Shown: piece after piece, positions 34,301 to 44,800 of the stretch
Layout: the number at the start of each line of letters is the position of its first letter
Numbering within the stretch: the first letter of the stretch is position 1
Origin: Paramacrobiotus metropolitanus
Lineage: Eukaryota; Tardigrada; Eutardigrada; Parachela; Macrobiotidae
Direction: 5' to 3'
Assembly: GCF_019649055.1 (NCBI RefSeq)
Contig: NW_026570226.1
Coordinates: 2,294,001 to 2,358,000, forward strand
Length of the DNA: 64,000 nucleotides
Notes under the pieces: model-generated
Databases searched by the model: none
Told to the model about the DNA's origin: nothing
Seen by the model: only the letters and a program-made list of their open reading frames with translations
Translations under genes and position numbers: made by a program

Positions 34301-37300
34301 CCATACGATTCTGCTCCTTGGCCTCCTGTCTCTTTGCGAGCAGGAACGGATATTGCCGTCGTTCATTATGGTCAGCATGAATCAATAAGTGTCTCTGCTC
34401 GATAGGAGTGAGAGCACTCATGGGCATCAAGGCCGCGTCGGCTTCCATTTCTTGGGCCGAGACAGCCGGAGTTATCCGCACCGTCATTCTGGCCGATTGT
34501 GCGACCACTGGTGCAGGAGTCCTAACCGTGACCGTTACTGGTTCAAGTGTTGAATCTGCAGACACCGTAGGTGCTGCGATTCGTTCCACAGTAATGGTCA
34601 TCGTTGGCTCTGGAGGAGGTGTTGTATCCATCCTCTCTTTGGTTGGAGACTTGCCTGGCCGGCTCGGTGTGAACCTGGCAGGCGCCGGTTCGATAGCCGG
34701 CATGCTGGGCATTCGCGCCGGAGTTGATGTGGCGCGTCCAGGAGAAGTCCGTTTTGATGGAGATCGGCTTTGGCGCGGCGATTCCTTCGTTGAAGGTGGC
34801 CGGACCTGGCTGGTCTCATATAGCGCCCTTTGGACGTTTTCGTCCAAGTCTTCCTCGATCTCCGACTCCTCGCTGGAGGAGACGCCCCAGAAGGCCGCTG
34901 GCAGTTGAGGACGTTCGTCCTCGCTTTCTGCCTCTTCCGGTGGAAGTTCGTCTTCCACTGGCTGGCCTGGTCGTGGGCGGGGTTCAACTGTCCATGCCCT
35001 TGGGTTAATGTGAGGGCCACGGATGTAGATGGCATGCTCGATGATTTCGCTAGGCAACTTGCGTTGGCGAAGGGCCTGGCTTTTACTTCGCATGGCCATC
35101 AGTTTTCTGATGAGGATTGTACGTCCTTGGACCATCTGTTGACAGCCGCGGTTGATGCGGTCAATCTCTCGGTCCGTTAGTGTAGGATCGCCGGCGCGTA
35201 GTCGCTGGCGCATATCTTCCTCAGTCAGATTTAAGCGTAGATCAAGTTCTATGATCTCGCTTACAAGCCGGTTGTGCGGGTCATCCCATGACTCCGTTTG
35301 AGTTAATCGGATGCGATGCCTCGTTGGAGGTTCGTCCCGCAATGGCTGTGTCGTTCCTGACGGAATCTTTGGTGCTTCCGGTGGGGAGAGCACGTGTCCC
35401 TTGCCAGGAAAGTTCTTCGGCGGCGACTTCTTCTTCTTGGCCGGTAGGCCACGAAGTATCAAAGTCGGTGGTTCCGCTTTCTTCGGTTTAAGTATGGACC
35501 GACCTGGCCTGGTAGGGCCAGAAGTGTCTGAGTCCCTTACTGGGTCACTCAACGCTGGTGGAGTGGACCTGGGTGGTCGGTTCAACTCCAAGTTCTCCCT
35601 TGGTCCTCGCCAAGGTGGGAGTGACCGCTGTGAAGGAGGCTCTTCCGCTTCCGGAGGAGTCCTCTTCTTCTTCTCGAATCTAGGCGACCGTGGGCCACTT
35701 GTTGTGGCAGGAGTGGCCGGTTCTGGCCGTCCTCCTGTCGATTTCCTAGGCGTTGGCCGGACAACGAGGGTGCCACTTGATGTGTCGCCTTCAATTGGCT
35801 TCGGTGTAGGCTGTGATGACGCCGTTGGCGCATCTACAACCATTGGACTTGTAGGTTCACCAGCCGGTTGGACTGGTGTTGGCTCCGTTTCGACCGGCTT
35901 CTCCGGCGAAAGATCGAAGGTTTTATCCAGCAGGCTCACGTCCATTTCGACGTCCTGCGGTGGAACTTCTTTGCTGCTGTCCGCTATGGCAGGTCCAGCA
36001 GTGTCCACGGATTGGCTTGATGTTGGACCAGGCACCGTTAGGGCCTGGGCCAACTCAGCTGGAATTGGCTGTCCAACTGATGTTGAGGCGGCCGGTTCAT
36101 ATGTCAGGGCCAAGGGTGTTGACGCAGACACCGGTGATGGTCGCCATTCGTTTACTGGATCGAAGTTACTGGGGCGTGCCGTCGTTGACGGGCCAGGTCG
36201 TTGGACCTTCCAGTAATCTTCGATGAATTCTCGGATCCATCTTGTGGTGTGGTCCAAAACAGTTAACGATTGACCGGTAGGCATCGTACTGTTCGGAGTA
36301 AGATCCCTGAGCAGAGCCAACCGTTGGGTAAGGCTCTGTTGCTGTCCTGTCAGCCTGACCGCTTCTGGGTCGAACGGGCTGAGTTCTTGGATCCGGTTGG
36401 TTATGCGGCGTTCGACATCTCCAGCATCGCTGATAAGGTGCCGAATGCTCAGTGCTTGGACAACCGTCATTTGCATGGGCCCAGTGTCAGCTTCGCGTAA
36501 CCGTTGGTTCGCTGCTGCCTGTTCATCATCCCATTGCTGACGTAAAGTCCGAGGGGCCGGTCGATTGTCGTCGTCCGGCTGGTTTAGTAGCGGGAAGTCG
36601 TCCGCGTAGGCCGTTCTGCCTCGCGTAACGTTGCCCCTCATAATTAGTTCCAGGCGTTCCGCTATGGCTGGTGGCGGCGCCAGTGAAGTTGGCCTCGGGT
36701 GGACCTGTCGTTCTGGCGCGACCAGGTGATCAGGCGGAGCTGTAAGTCCTGGTACGGGGGTTGGGTCTGGCATGTCGAACCACTCAATGTCGCTGTCGGT
36801 TTCTGTGTCCGACGCGCTGGCTGGTCGACTTAGTGCTGGTCCGGCTGCAAATCGTTCAGCCGAGATCCGCATAATTCTCGAGACTCTCATCCTCAATTCT
36901 TCCGCCGGTTGGCGTGTTGAGGACCGTGTCGGCGTGAGAAGTCCGGTTTGTCCGACGCGTGTTGGCTGCCCCGGTCGGGGTTTGGGTAACACGCGCCTAA
37001 GTGCTTCGTCGATCAGGCCAAGCTGGTATTGCCGGTTACGGAAATCGCGCAATGATGGTGCGTCGTTGGCCGTATCCAACGGCTTATCCATAAACCGCAG
37101 CATGGCCCGTCGAATCCTGGTTATGTATTCCAGGACGCGTTGGAATTCCAGGTCCAACGCGACTTTTCTCCGTAAAGTGGCAATATCCACTCCCTTCAGG
37201 CTACTGATAACCTTACGGATTTCCTCTTCGAGGCGTTCCGCGGCGTGGAGTTCACGCTCCAAGGGAGGTATGTCTGGGTAAGCCCTTAAGTCATACGGAG

Positions 37301-38903
37301 AAGATGCTGGTTCTCGCGGTTCCAATCCAGTGGCCGTCAGCATTGCCTCGTCGGTAGACGTAGGCTGGGCCACTGGTGGCGCGGAAGATTCCCCTGTCGT
37401 AGCGGTAACTACGACTGTTGGGTTCAATGGTGGAGGTGGTGCTGATGGTGCTGGTGGCGGACGTGTTGGTGCTGCGGATCCTTCGGTCCTCAGCTGTCTT
37501 TCCGTCCGATACTGTTCCAGCTGGTCTCTCAGCCTGCGAGATGCCGCCAACAGTGCCTGACCAGTTTGGTCATGCAAAGGAAATATCTCGTTTTGAGCTT
37601 GGCGGGTCGCTATTTCCTCACTAAGTTCATGAGCGAGGCGCCGGAACTCGTCTTGATCGAGAATGATGCGCTGAGCCTTCTCACGGTAGTCAGGGCTGCG
37701 GCTGTCCAATTCTCGAATCATGGCCTCCAATTCTTGGATGGCGTTCTCTACTTCCTTCAGATTGTCCTGAAGTTGGTAGAGTGGAGTCCGGCCGTCGGCC
37801 AGAGGTTCTGTGGGGGATTCAATCCGCAATGGTGGGGTAGTTGGGTCCCATTGGACGTCCCCTTCGTCTTCCGGCTCTGGCGAAGACACAGATTCTGTCG
37901 GTGGGACAGTCTGGTCACGCCTTATCACACACACTGGGTTCAGTGGTGGTTGTGCTGCCGGTGCCGGTTCAGTTAGGCCAAGTTGGGCCGCTAATTCCGG
38001 TGGAACGTCTTCTGGCCGGTTGTAAATGGTGAGCCGTCCATTTACAAATACCCGTAGTGGGTAATCACTTGGCTCGTTGAGCTGTGATGTGCTTGGCTGG
38101 GTTTCCGGCGGCGCTGGGGTTTGGTACGCTTCCGGTCCCGCTCGTGGAGGCTCAATGGATGAGTCAGACGGCGCCTGGCCCGTTGGGTCAGGTTGTGCCG
38201 CTGAAGGTGGGCTATACGGCGGTTGGCCGTATGCTCCATATCCGCCATAAGGCGGTGGATATCCATAAGGTGTAGGCGGATACATCCATGGTGGTGGGTA
38301 TCGCCACTGATTCGGATCCGGCTGCGGCTGGTTTGAAGGTCCAGGCGCAGGGTATGGTGGATATCCATAGTAAGGGTTATGGTATGGAGGCGGAGTGTAC
38401 TGTGGCCGCGGTCCAGTATGGACCGGCGTAGTCGTGACCGTTGGCCCGACTGCCGCAGTGGTGAAAACTGGCTGACTCGCCGAAGTGGTCGGTAGGCCAC
38501 CATACCGAATTGGCTGATGTGAGCCGGTACGGCCGTGAGGATAGCGTCGGACCGTTTGGCCCGACGTAGAGCTTGGCTGGCTGCCAGCTACTGCTGCATT
38601 CACCAGGAGTCCAGTCACGTCAGAGAATGTCCCTGGCGGCCAAAGTTGTGGCGGTATGGCTCGAGGTGGCAGAGGCTGTGACCGCGGTAGCGGTGTGTCG
38701 GCCCGTGAACTGGGGCCGACTGACATAGTTGCCAGCTGCTCGGCGGTTAGGTTGGCCCTAATATTAGGTACCTGTACACTCGGAGGCCGGTTAGACGACC
38801 GAGTGGAAGATCCGCCCGACCGGGATTCCGGTCGTGAGTATGGATGTGTGCGGTTACTGCGGTCGGAGTCATCAGAGCGATCAGTGCGTCGGCGTCCGTC
38901 CAT
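31314..38903 (-). CDS. giant element-encoded protein, 2,529 aa, helix-pair modules plus winged-helix-like units
   Basis: An uninterrupted frame from ATG 38903 to the stop at 31314, the longest in the window, lying between integrase and the 3' ORFs where env would be in an errantivirus. No signal peptide, no membrane helix and no glycoprotein pattern are visible, so it is not an envelope. Residues 1-290 are disordered and Ser/Arg-rich, then Pro/Tyr-rich (YGYPPYGGYG type). Five helix-pair modules follow in Pro-rich linkers, at about 377-435, 548-604, 815-869, 1211-1275 and 1497-1557; each is an amphipathic helix, a short S/K-G/P-D-P type turn and a second helix. About four winged-helix-like units lie at roughly 1846-1926, 1936-2013, 2322-2391 and 2403-2484, separated by a long acidic Ser/Asp/Glu tract. 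The C terminus is a nuclear-localisation-like KSKKKRR. Nuclear, nucleic-acid-binding action is inferred from this layout. No relative is known to me. Confidence 0.75.
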   Translation of the reverse strand: MDGRRRTDRSDDSDRSNRTHPYSRPESRSGGSSTRSSNRPPSVQVPNIRANLTAEQLATMSVGPSSRADTPLPRSQPLPPRAIPPQLWPPGTFSDVTGLLVNAAVAGSQPSSTSGQTVRRYPHGRTGSHQPIRYGGLPTTSASQPVFTTAAVGPTVTTTPVHTGPRPQYTPPPYHNPYYGYPPYPAPGPSNQPQPDPNQWRYPPPWMYPPTPYGYPPPYGGYGAYGQPPYSPPSAAQPDPTGQAPSDSSIEPPRAGPEAYQTPAPPETQPSTSQLNEPSDYPLRVFVNGRLTIYNRPEDVPPELAAQLGLTEPAPAAQPPLNPVCVIRRDQTVPPTESVSSPEPEDEGDVQWDPTTPPLRIESPTEPLADGRTPLYQLQDNLKEVENAIQELEAMIRELDSRSPDYREKAQRIILDQDEFRRLAHELSEEIATRQAQNEIFPLHDQTGQALLAASRRLRDQLEQYRTERQLRTEGSAAPTRPPPAPSAPPPPLNPTVVVTATTGESSAPPVAQPTSTDEAMLTATGLEPREPASSPYDLRAYPDIPPLERELHAAERLEEEIRKVISSLKGVDIATLRRKVALDLEFQRVLEYITRIRRAMLRFMDKPLDTANDAPSLRDFRNRQYQLGLIDEALRRVLPKPRPGQPTRVGQTGLLTPTRSSTRQPAEELRMRVSRIMRISAERFAAGPALSRPASASDTETDSDIEWFDMPDPTPVPGLTAPPDHLVAPERQVHPRPTSLAPPPAIAERLELIMRGNVTRGRTAYADDFPLLNQPDDDNRPAPRTLRQQWDDEQAAANQRLREADTGPMQMTVVQALSIRHLISDAGDVERRITNRIQELSPFDPEAVRLTGQQQSLTQRLALLRDLTPNSTMPTGQSLTVLDHTTRWIREFIEDYWKVQRPGPSTTARPSNFDPVNEWRPSPVSASTPLALTYEPAASTSVGQPIPAELAQALTVPGPTSSQSVDTAGPAIADSSKEVPPQDVEMDVSLLDKTFDLSPEKPVETEPTPVQPAGEPTSPMVVDAPTASSQPTPKPIEGDTSSGTLVVRPTPRKSTGGRPEPATPATTSGPRSPRFEKKKRTPPEAEEPPSQRSLPPWRGPRENLELNRPPRSTPPALSDPVRDSDTSGPTRPGRSILKPKKAEPPTLILRGLPAKKKKSPPKNFPGKGHVLSPPEAPKIPSGTTQPLRDEPPTRHRIRLTQTESWDDPHNRLVSEIIELDLRLNLTEEDMRQRLRAGDPTLTDREIDRINRGCQQMVQGRTILIRKLMAMRSKSQALRQRKLPSEIIEHAIYIRGPHINPRAWTVEPRPRPGQPVEDELPPEEAESEDERPQLPAAFWGVSSSEESEIEEDLDENVQRALYETSQVRPPSTKESPRQSRSPSKRTSPGRATSTPARMPSMPAIEPAPARFTPSRPGKSPTKERMDTTPPPEPTMTITVERIAAPTVSADSTLEPVTVTVRTPAPVVAQSARMTVRITPAVSAQEMEADAALMPMSALTPIEQRHLLIHADHNERRQYPFLLAKRQEAKEQNRMEEYEMITEMLRSLVLRMIDDYRRRRNQKAFPPPEEDFRMAETLSSSAPPTVVPSKTQAQPPAASEPMDTSPSGPVATAPQPEPAQPEEQPKATSSAQESAGQSQSGTGPTAAAPINLTNMPASIDDIPFGRPVTFPATGTMENFALGLGVIHSANSQRSKQPRKAKNPERAKPASRPTSPQSRAKPATRPNSPQPSGSQAATSRPTSNPEAERNRQKKQAAKDKKSQEAKIAQLEKRLSGDEDVQVLSDSMDKSQEPPQYRPWQEEEFEPVPEGEPPSEETMLPAPADDEAELPDPGPEATHIEIPTGPYVRQWVAAARIMRRTTGRDMYQCLVRVLRARMAHGEEFRGLPPADRVLTAPFMRRVVTLILDMGLLVRTHRDWTSMMELHVPHRPAGLSRSRDYAFHQICRTIAYLHNPRGSNLVDIVRTINALYYKGEADQEKLEKIILDELLALVKDGTLETTNAYRAEPIRFTIPGFIPQKTQRSLYVSHDVGTKWDPDRKKAAGPPKDKLTGRAKEAYLISQVAKLPGPKKLPVEKPPRPSVTRRELAARQEAEDEMRAAGIRPVPRDTVSLPNAAGRSRPPSPALSVTSTKSRKATATKKRGKKDPSPQPSDSDSEDSQPEDSEDDEQEEPDQDQTMESQKSDSDDDDDQSPGKLTMDLPPDHDMEIPPGDENQPPSGDQDMEDQGGAESANQEHDSAEGASQESPASVDNAEPSGSAASPERERMRDSTSPESDDGEIPWTLPDPCPAIPRIDYVSPPTPKVARKWPGGDPSKKPRISNSDKRWAYIKAALKALSQTGTTLATGGLAFQLIKKWNGPPLSKSKVMKYIQMAYNEGAILRTHLPNTQIFYTFPPEKVDKAPQGYWEWRNAVLTVLTTTQHPLGLTRGEIANQLLGRYDLNVISHHPQLIDGIAYVPNQGRPSGLYPICEDVRYVVRKMLNEGWLEQTVDEPEAQQRYRQHNVPPDRYGPRPTESDSLASTKSKKKRRTHHQ

Positions 38904-39144
38904 CGTTGAATGGGGCGCTGTCACGAGACGAATCACGCGGTGTTAGACTTCTACCTACTATGTTAGTTCGAAGTACGGCTAGCTAATTCTTAAGCTACCA
39001 TGTCATCAGACCAGCTTAGGCTACTTTTAGGCTACTGGTCTTTTAGATTTAGGTTAGTTAATTTTAGGTTAGTTAATTTCGGTAGCAGATCACGGAGACG
39101 ATTTTAGGTTAGTTAGACTAATTTTAAGTCTACCATGTCAGATA

Positions 39145-41102
39145 TTATTTTAGAACGTCATTCTGTCCAGCCTTATCAACCGCCTTGTCCAGTACATCCG
39201 GTGGGACTGTACTGGACTTGTCCGATACGTCCGGTAGGACCGTATTGGACTTCTGCTTTTTGCCCTTTGAGACTTTCTCTGATTTTTCCCGTCCTGTGGT
39301 TATGCGGGTGAGCAAGTCTTTTTCCGCCTCATCTTCAGCAACTACGTCCTCTTCCAGGACTTGCTGGGCCGTAAGGGTTGCCTTAGGCTTCTTGGGCGTC
39401 TTTGGTTTCTTGGGCTTTTCCTTGGGCGCCGGAGCCACCTTTGGCCCTTCGGTCGCCGCTGGCTTGTCCGTAGCGGATGTTCCTTTTTCTGGTTCCGCCG
39501 GGGCCAAAGTCGGGTCAATAGCGGCCAATGGCTGGTTTTGGAGTTTTTGAAGCGCCGGTGTCTCGAAATCCGGTTTGGCCTTTCGAGGTCGGCCTGGGCC
39601 ACGCTTTACTGGTGGCTCTGGGTCTGATGTCTTTGAGTCAGGTGGGCCATAGCCAGGGATTCGCAAAGTCTTTTGTTGCTCCGCCACAAGTTTCTTGGAC
39701 GGGCCCTTTCCGGGCTTCTGCTTTTTCAGCAGCGTCTCAAGTTTGCTCTGGGCATGTGGGAGCTCTGCATCTTGTCCTGGCTCTGCCTTGTTATTGCACC
39801 TTTCCGACTCTGTGGGTTCAGGTTCTGCGTCGCCGCTCTTCTTCTTGGATGAGCGTGTTATTCTGCGACTCGGGCCGTCCGGGTTAAGGTACGGCTTAAG
39901 GCGATCGACACATACAGTGTGTTCTACACCGGTGTCCCGCTCTCGGATCCAGTAAGTGTTCGGCTTAGGTATGCCGATGATGGTGTAGACGCCTTCGAAC
40001 TTGTTTAGATTGGTCGGGTCGTCCACCATGTTCTTTAGGGTGACCAAGTCCCGTTTCTTGAACTCGGCCTGCGACTTCTTTTTGTTGTAGATGGCCGCAT
40101 CCCTTAGGAACCCTTCTTCGATCCGCGTTTTGGCAATTTCATGCGCCCGGTTCAGGCGCTGCTGCATCCTCTTGACGTAACGTTCGTTAGTCGTAAAAGT
40201 TTCTGGGACGTTGGTCCCAGCGAGGACGTCTTGCGGTATCGTCATTTCTCGTCCAAACAGCATGTGGTATGGCGAGAATCCAGTGGTTGCGTGGACGGCA
40301 CGGTTCATGCCCGAGATCACGTACGGTAGGGCCCGGTGCCAACGATGTTCGTCGCCGGCGCCGCCAAAGTTTCGGATTCCGTCCCAGATGGTTTGCATCT
40401 GGCGTTCGACTTGGCCTTGGCCCTCCGGATGATAAGCGGATCCGAAGGTCTGCTCAATGCCGAAGATTTTCGCCACTTTGGCGAAAGATTTTGCCGTGAA
40501 ATGCGTGCCCCGGTCGGAGTGCATTGTATGTGGCATGCCGTACTTTAGTACGACTTCTTCGACAAAGAACTTCTCAAATTCCTTGGCCGAGTTTGTCTTG
40601 GTCGGCCGAGCTATGGTGAACTTCGTCATTTGATCGACCACCACAGCAATGTACCGGTATTTCTTTGTTTGTGTTACCGGTAGAGGTCCTTTGAAGTCGG
40701 CGAAGACGCGGTACCATGGCGCAACAGCTTCAGTCGGCTGCAGCATACCGTAGGTAGCTCGCCGCGGTACTTTGCCGAAAATGCACGTCTGACATCGGTC
40801 GATGTAGTCGTGTATGTCGCAGCTCATGCGGTCCCAGTAGTACCGGAGTTTGGCTGCTTCAATGGTCTTGCGGTATCCAAAATGGTTCCCTGTTTTCCGT
40901 CATGGAGGGACTGGATAATGTTTTTCCGCATGAACAGAGGGACAACGAACCTCCTTTCGAGTTTCGCATTGATGTCGGTGAGTCGGTAGAGCACACCTTT
41001 GTCCATCTGGTAATGTTCAGGTAGTTTGGACCTCTTGTCCAGTTCGCTTTGATGTTCCAACTCATAGATTTTCTTGGCCAGAGTTGGATCACGGTGTTGC
41101 AT
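39145..41102 (-). CDS. integrase of the Ty3-type element (frame-shifted near its N terminus)
   Basis: Two frames cover the domain. The frame 41102-40824 carries the zinc-binding N-terminal region and then shifts near 40885. The frame 40827-39145 (560 codons from the internal Met) carries the rest: CQTC of the HHCC zinc finger at residues 12-15, and the catalytic triad D44 (FADFKGPLP), D105 (HSDRGTHF) and E141 (GQGQVERQ), i.e. D-D-35-E. A C-terminal chromodomain-like or GPY-type region (KRDLVTLKNM, WIRERDTGVEHTVCVDRLKPY) follows. The last 200 residues are a Lys/Pro/Ala-rich tail that contains RGPGRPRKAK, an AT-hook. The domain would join the cDNA to host DNA in the nucleus. Confidence 0.85.
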
Positions 41103-41830
41103 CCGTCGCAGTTCTTGCGCGGTGCGGTCCGTGACTTTTTCTGGACACGGTGGGACTTCGGGCTCTGGCTCTCCCGGTGCGGGCGCCGGTACATTGATGA
41201 CCCGTATGTCCGCCGTGCTGAATTGATCCCAATCTGTAATTGCGTTGCAATCGGGAAGGAGAGAGCTTATCCCATTCGGTTGCGGGGTCCTCGTCCGTGA
41301 CTTGCAGCCTGCGCACCTTTATGATGCGTGCTGGGATCTCGTCCTTATAATCCTCGAAGTTTAGGGACTTGGTCCAACTCTTCATGTGGGCCTTTGTCGT
41401 CGTCCCGTTCGAGTGGCCATCTGGACAATGCGTCAGCATTGTCACAGAATGTGCCTGGCTTGTACTCAATGGTGATGTCCCTTCCTGTAAGGCGAGGGCC
41501 CATCGAGTAAGACGAGGATTGATGCCGGGCCGGTTAGACTCGCATCTGAGCAGATTGGTTAGGGCTCTGTGGTCCGTCCTTACGGTAAATGGTCCGTGGT
41601 CGATGTAGTGTTTGAATTTTTGGACGGCCCACACTACGGCTAAGCATTCCCATTCGGTTACGCCGTAGTTCTTCTCAGCTCCATGTAGGACGCGGCTTGC
41701 GTAGGCAATTGGCCTCGAGTCCTGGCTGAGTATGGCTCCGATGCCAGCGCCACTTGCATCACATTCGATGGTGGTCTGTTTGGTCGCATCGAATTTGGCC
41801 AATATTGGGGCTTCCGTTAGGGCCTTTTGA
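41089..41830 (-). CDS. RNase H domain of the element (separate frame)
   Basis: Frame 41802-41089 has no ATG start of its own, which fits an internal piece of a polyprotein cut off by a frame change at about 41930. The RNase H signature is clear: IECDASGAGIGAILSQ, PIAYASRVL, EKNYGVTEWECLAVVWAV and RTDHRALTNLL, with the catalytic D-E-D residues in place. The match to family stops near 41490, where the frame changes again; the remaining residues to 41089 are out of frame with the pol family pattern. It would degrade the RNA strand of the cDNA hybrid. Confidence 0.82.
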
Positions 41831-41871
41831 TTTCGTTGAACTCAGCGGTGTGGGCGTCGGTCCAGTCGTTT

Positions 41872-44800
41872 TCACTGAACTTTCCTTCCGCAGGAGTTCA
41901 TACATCTTGGAAGTCTTCTGGGCGTAGCCCAGAATAAACTTCTCCGGTAGTAGTTAGCGAGTCCAAGGAACGAGCGAAGTTGACGCTCGGTCTTGGGCGG
42001 TAGTTTCTCGGCGATGGCCGCTACCTTCTCGGGGTCAGTATGGACACCGTCCTTGCTAAGGATGTGTCCGAGGAATTGGAGTTTTTCCATTCCAAATTCG
42101 CATTTCGACGGTTTTATTGTGAATCCGGCGTCTCTGAGGCAGAGGAGCGTGTTTCTGAACGCCTTCCTGAATTCCTCAAATGTCTTGCCGAAGAATATCA
42201 CGTCGTCGATGTATGCGAAGGCGCCGCCTTGTTTGCGTGCTGGCGCCATAATCTTGTCCATTGTCATTTGGAATGTGGCTGGCCCGTTGCAGACGCCAAA
42301 CGGCATTCGTTTGAACCGGAACATCCCTTCTGGAGTCACGAAGGTAGTGTAGTCCATTGACGCTGGATCCATAGGTATTTGCCAGAATCCGGACTGACAA
42401 TCTACCTTGCCGTAATAGGCGTTGCCTGCACATTGATCCAGAAGTTCGTCTGGATTGGGCAATGGGTAGTTGTTCTTCTTGGTCACCGAGTTCAGCTTTA
42501 TGTAATTTATGCAGAACCGGGTGCCCATGGTCCCGTCGCCGTTTTTCTTCGAGGCGAGGACCACTGGGAAACTCCACGCTGCCATGGACGGTTCAATCAC
42601 GCCTTGGTCCAACATTTCTTGGACATGCTTATTGATGAACTCTCGTCCCTTCCAACTCGTTCGGGTTGGGTTCATTTTAATTGGTGCAGCGTCGCCGACT
42701 TCTATGACGTGGGTCACTCCTTTAACGTCGCCGTAAGGCTTTTTGGACGTCGGGAATATGGCCCGGAGTTCCCATAAGTCCTGACGGAGTAGAGCGGTCT
42801 GCTCTTCGGTCAGGTGATCGCCGAAGTGTGCATTAGCGATGTGAGCGCGGATTTCGCGTTCCACTTCAGGATCTTCCTCTCCGGTTTGGAGGGAATTGAT
42901 CTTGGCATAATCTTCATCCGAGATTTCCTCGTATGGTTCCACTTGGCCCATGTTAACTCCTTTCCGGAGTATATGGGGCTCTTTGGAGTAGTTTGACACC
43001 AATATGGTGAAACTGTTGCCATTATGCTGGACTGGTCCGTCGAGCATGGCCAGACTCCGTTTGGTGTCTTGGCTTCCGAGGTACATAAGTTTCTGTCTCG
43101 GATCGACAGGATAATCAATGCTGACTTGGACCGGGGTAATGGACTCCGGTGGGAGTTCCACTTTTACAGTTGCCCGGACCATAGCATGGTCGTTAATGGT
43201 GCGGTACCGATTTGGATTGTTCCCCGCCGCTTTTGGCCATGGTAAGGCGTCGGCGTTGGGAATTGACCAATCTACGCCGTCCTCCTTGATGTCTGGCTCA
43301 TATATGTCGCTATAGTACATATGGCCAACTTTTGCACCTTTGCGGAGGATTTGGTCGCGTCGGGACTTATTTTGGACCTGAATCCACGCGTGTTCGCTGT
43401 TTCGAGTTTGGACCTCTGCTTCGATCGGTATGACCAAGCGGTGTGGTCGTCTCAGCGATTTAAAGTGGATTGGCCGTCCCGGGTCCATAGTCCGATAGGA
43501 CCGGACCTTAATCCAGCAGGTTGAGTAAGCTGGTAAGGTGTACCGCTGATGAACGAAAACGACTTCTTTCTCCTCCTTTAAAACGTCGGTTGGACGTTCG
43601 GTCCGCAATTTGCGGATTACCGGTGCTTCGGCTCGGAGTTGAAGAATTTCTGTGTCCTCTTCGTCATCACTTGACTCCTCCGATGATTGGTTATCGGAGT
43701 CCGTGTCCGGTGAGTCGCTTGAGCTTTGGACGTCCGAATCGGTAGACTCGGGTTTGTCGTCCTGCCCAGGTTTTGGCTTGCCGTTGTCTTCGTTAGAGGT
43801 TGGCGCGCCGCCGGCCACTGTTGGTGCCGGTTCGGTTGTGAGATCCTTTGGTTGGATCTCTGGCGTTCCGGTTGCGATTTCCTGCTTCTCAGGTTCGTCC
43901 AGTTCCGCCGAAGTGGTTGGACGGCTCCCGTTAGGGAGTGGCGAGGCTGGTCGGCCTTTTGCCCAACGTTGAGTCGAACGGGTTTGTATGGCCCGTATTA
44001 CCGCTTCAACGCCGTCTCCACATAGAGGACAAGTCAATTGGACTTCCTCTGATGAAGGGTCCTGCTCGTTCTGGCTGGTGTCCCTTCGATGGCCTCCCTG
44101 TTCTGGGTGTGGGCCATCATTGAAGCGCACTTTTGTCGCTATATGCGGTGCAGCTTCCGGCAATGGTTCCGGTATGGTCCTAACGTTAGTCAGGCTCAGG
44201 TCGTACTTTGGCCATATGCTGACGGTTAAGCCAGGGTGTTGGGCCACTTGTCTTCGAAGTTTTATGATGTCATCGAAGAGATCCGTGCACATCTTTTGAA
44301 GGGCTTTCGGCATTTCCATGTGGTACTCCTGTATTCCCACACTAGGGCTAGACGTTCGTCCTCCCATAATGCTCCTTCTTGAACCAAATCGTCCAATTCT
44401 TGGGCGAATGGTCCGTATTGTTCGGCAATTTGCGGCCACGTTAGTGGTTCGCCTTTTGTCTTCAAGCCAGCTCTCTTCTAGAGCAAGGAGTTGGTTAACG
44501 CGGTATTCCAGGAAATTTCTTACTCCTGTGAACCAAGTTTTATAGCGCTGGACCAGGTTCTCCTTAATTTCTCTGTCAGGCACCGGCCGTTGGCCCGGTG
44601 CCTCTGGTATCGGGATAGTCTTTACTATCCCGTGATTTGGCTTGAGTATGCCTGCACGGAATTGGGTCATATAACGCTCGATTGCGTTATGGACGCGCAG
44701 CTCCCATATGAGGCTTTCAATGGTGTCCAGGCATTCCCAGCAGGTAGAAGGAGAACCTTTCGGGTGATCAAGCCGATTAACTCTCACTTCATCATCGGGT

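Noticed and set aside
31314-38936. Giant ORF as an envelope gene
   Set aside because: No signal peptide, transmembrane helix, furin-like site in context or cysteine-rich ectodomain. Basic, acidic and proline-rich tracts suit a nuclear or cytosolic protein.
38656-38946. Open frames on the plus strand across the giant ORF and gag-pol (many, up to 300 codons)
   Set aside because: They are antisense shadows of GC-rich minus-strand coding frames: Gly/Ser/Arg/Val-rich, no motifs, and they change with the frame of the real gene.
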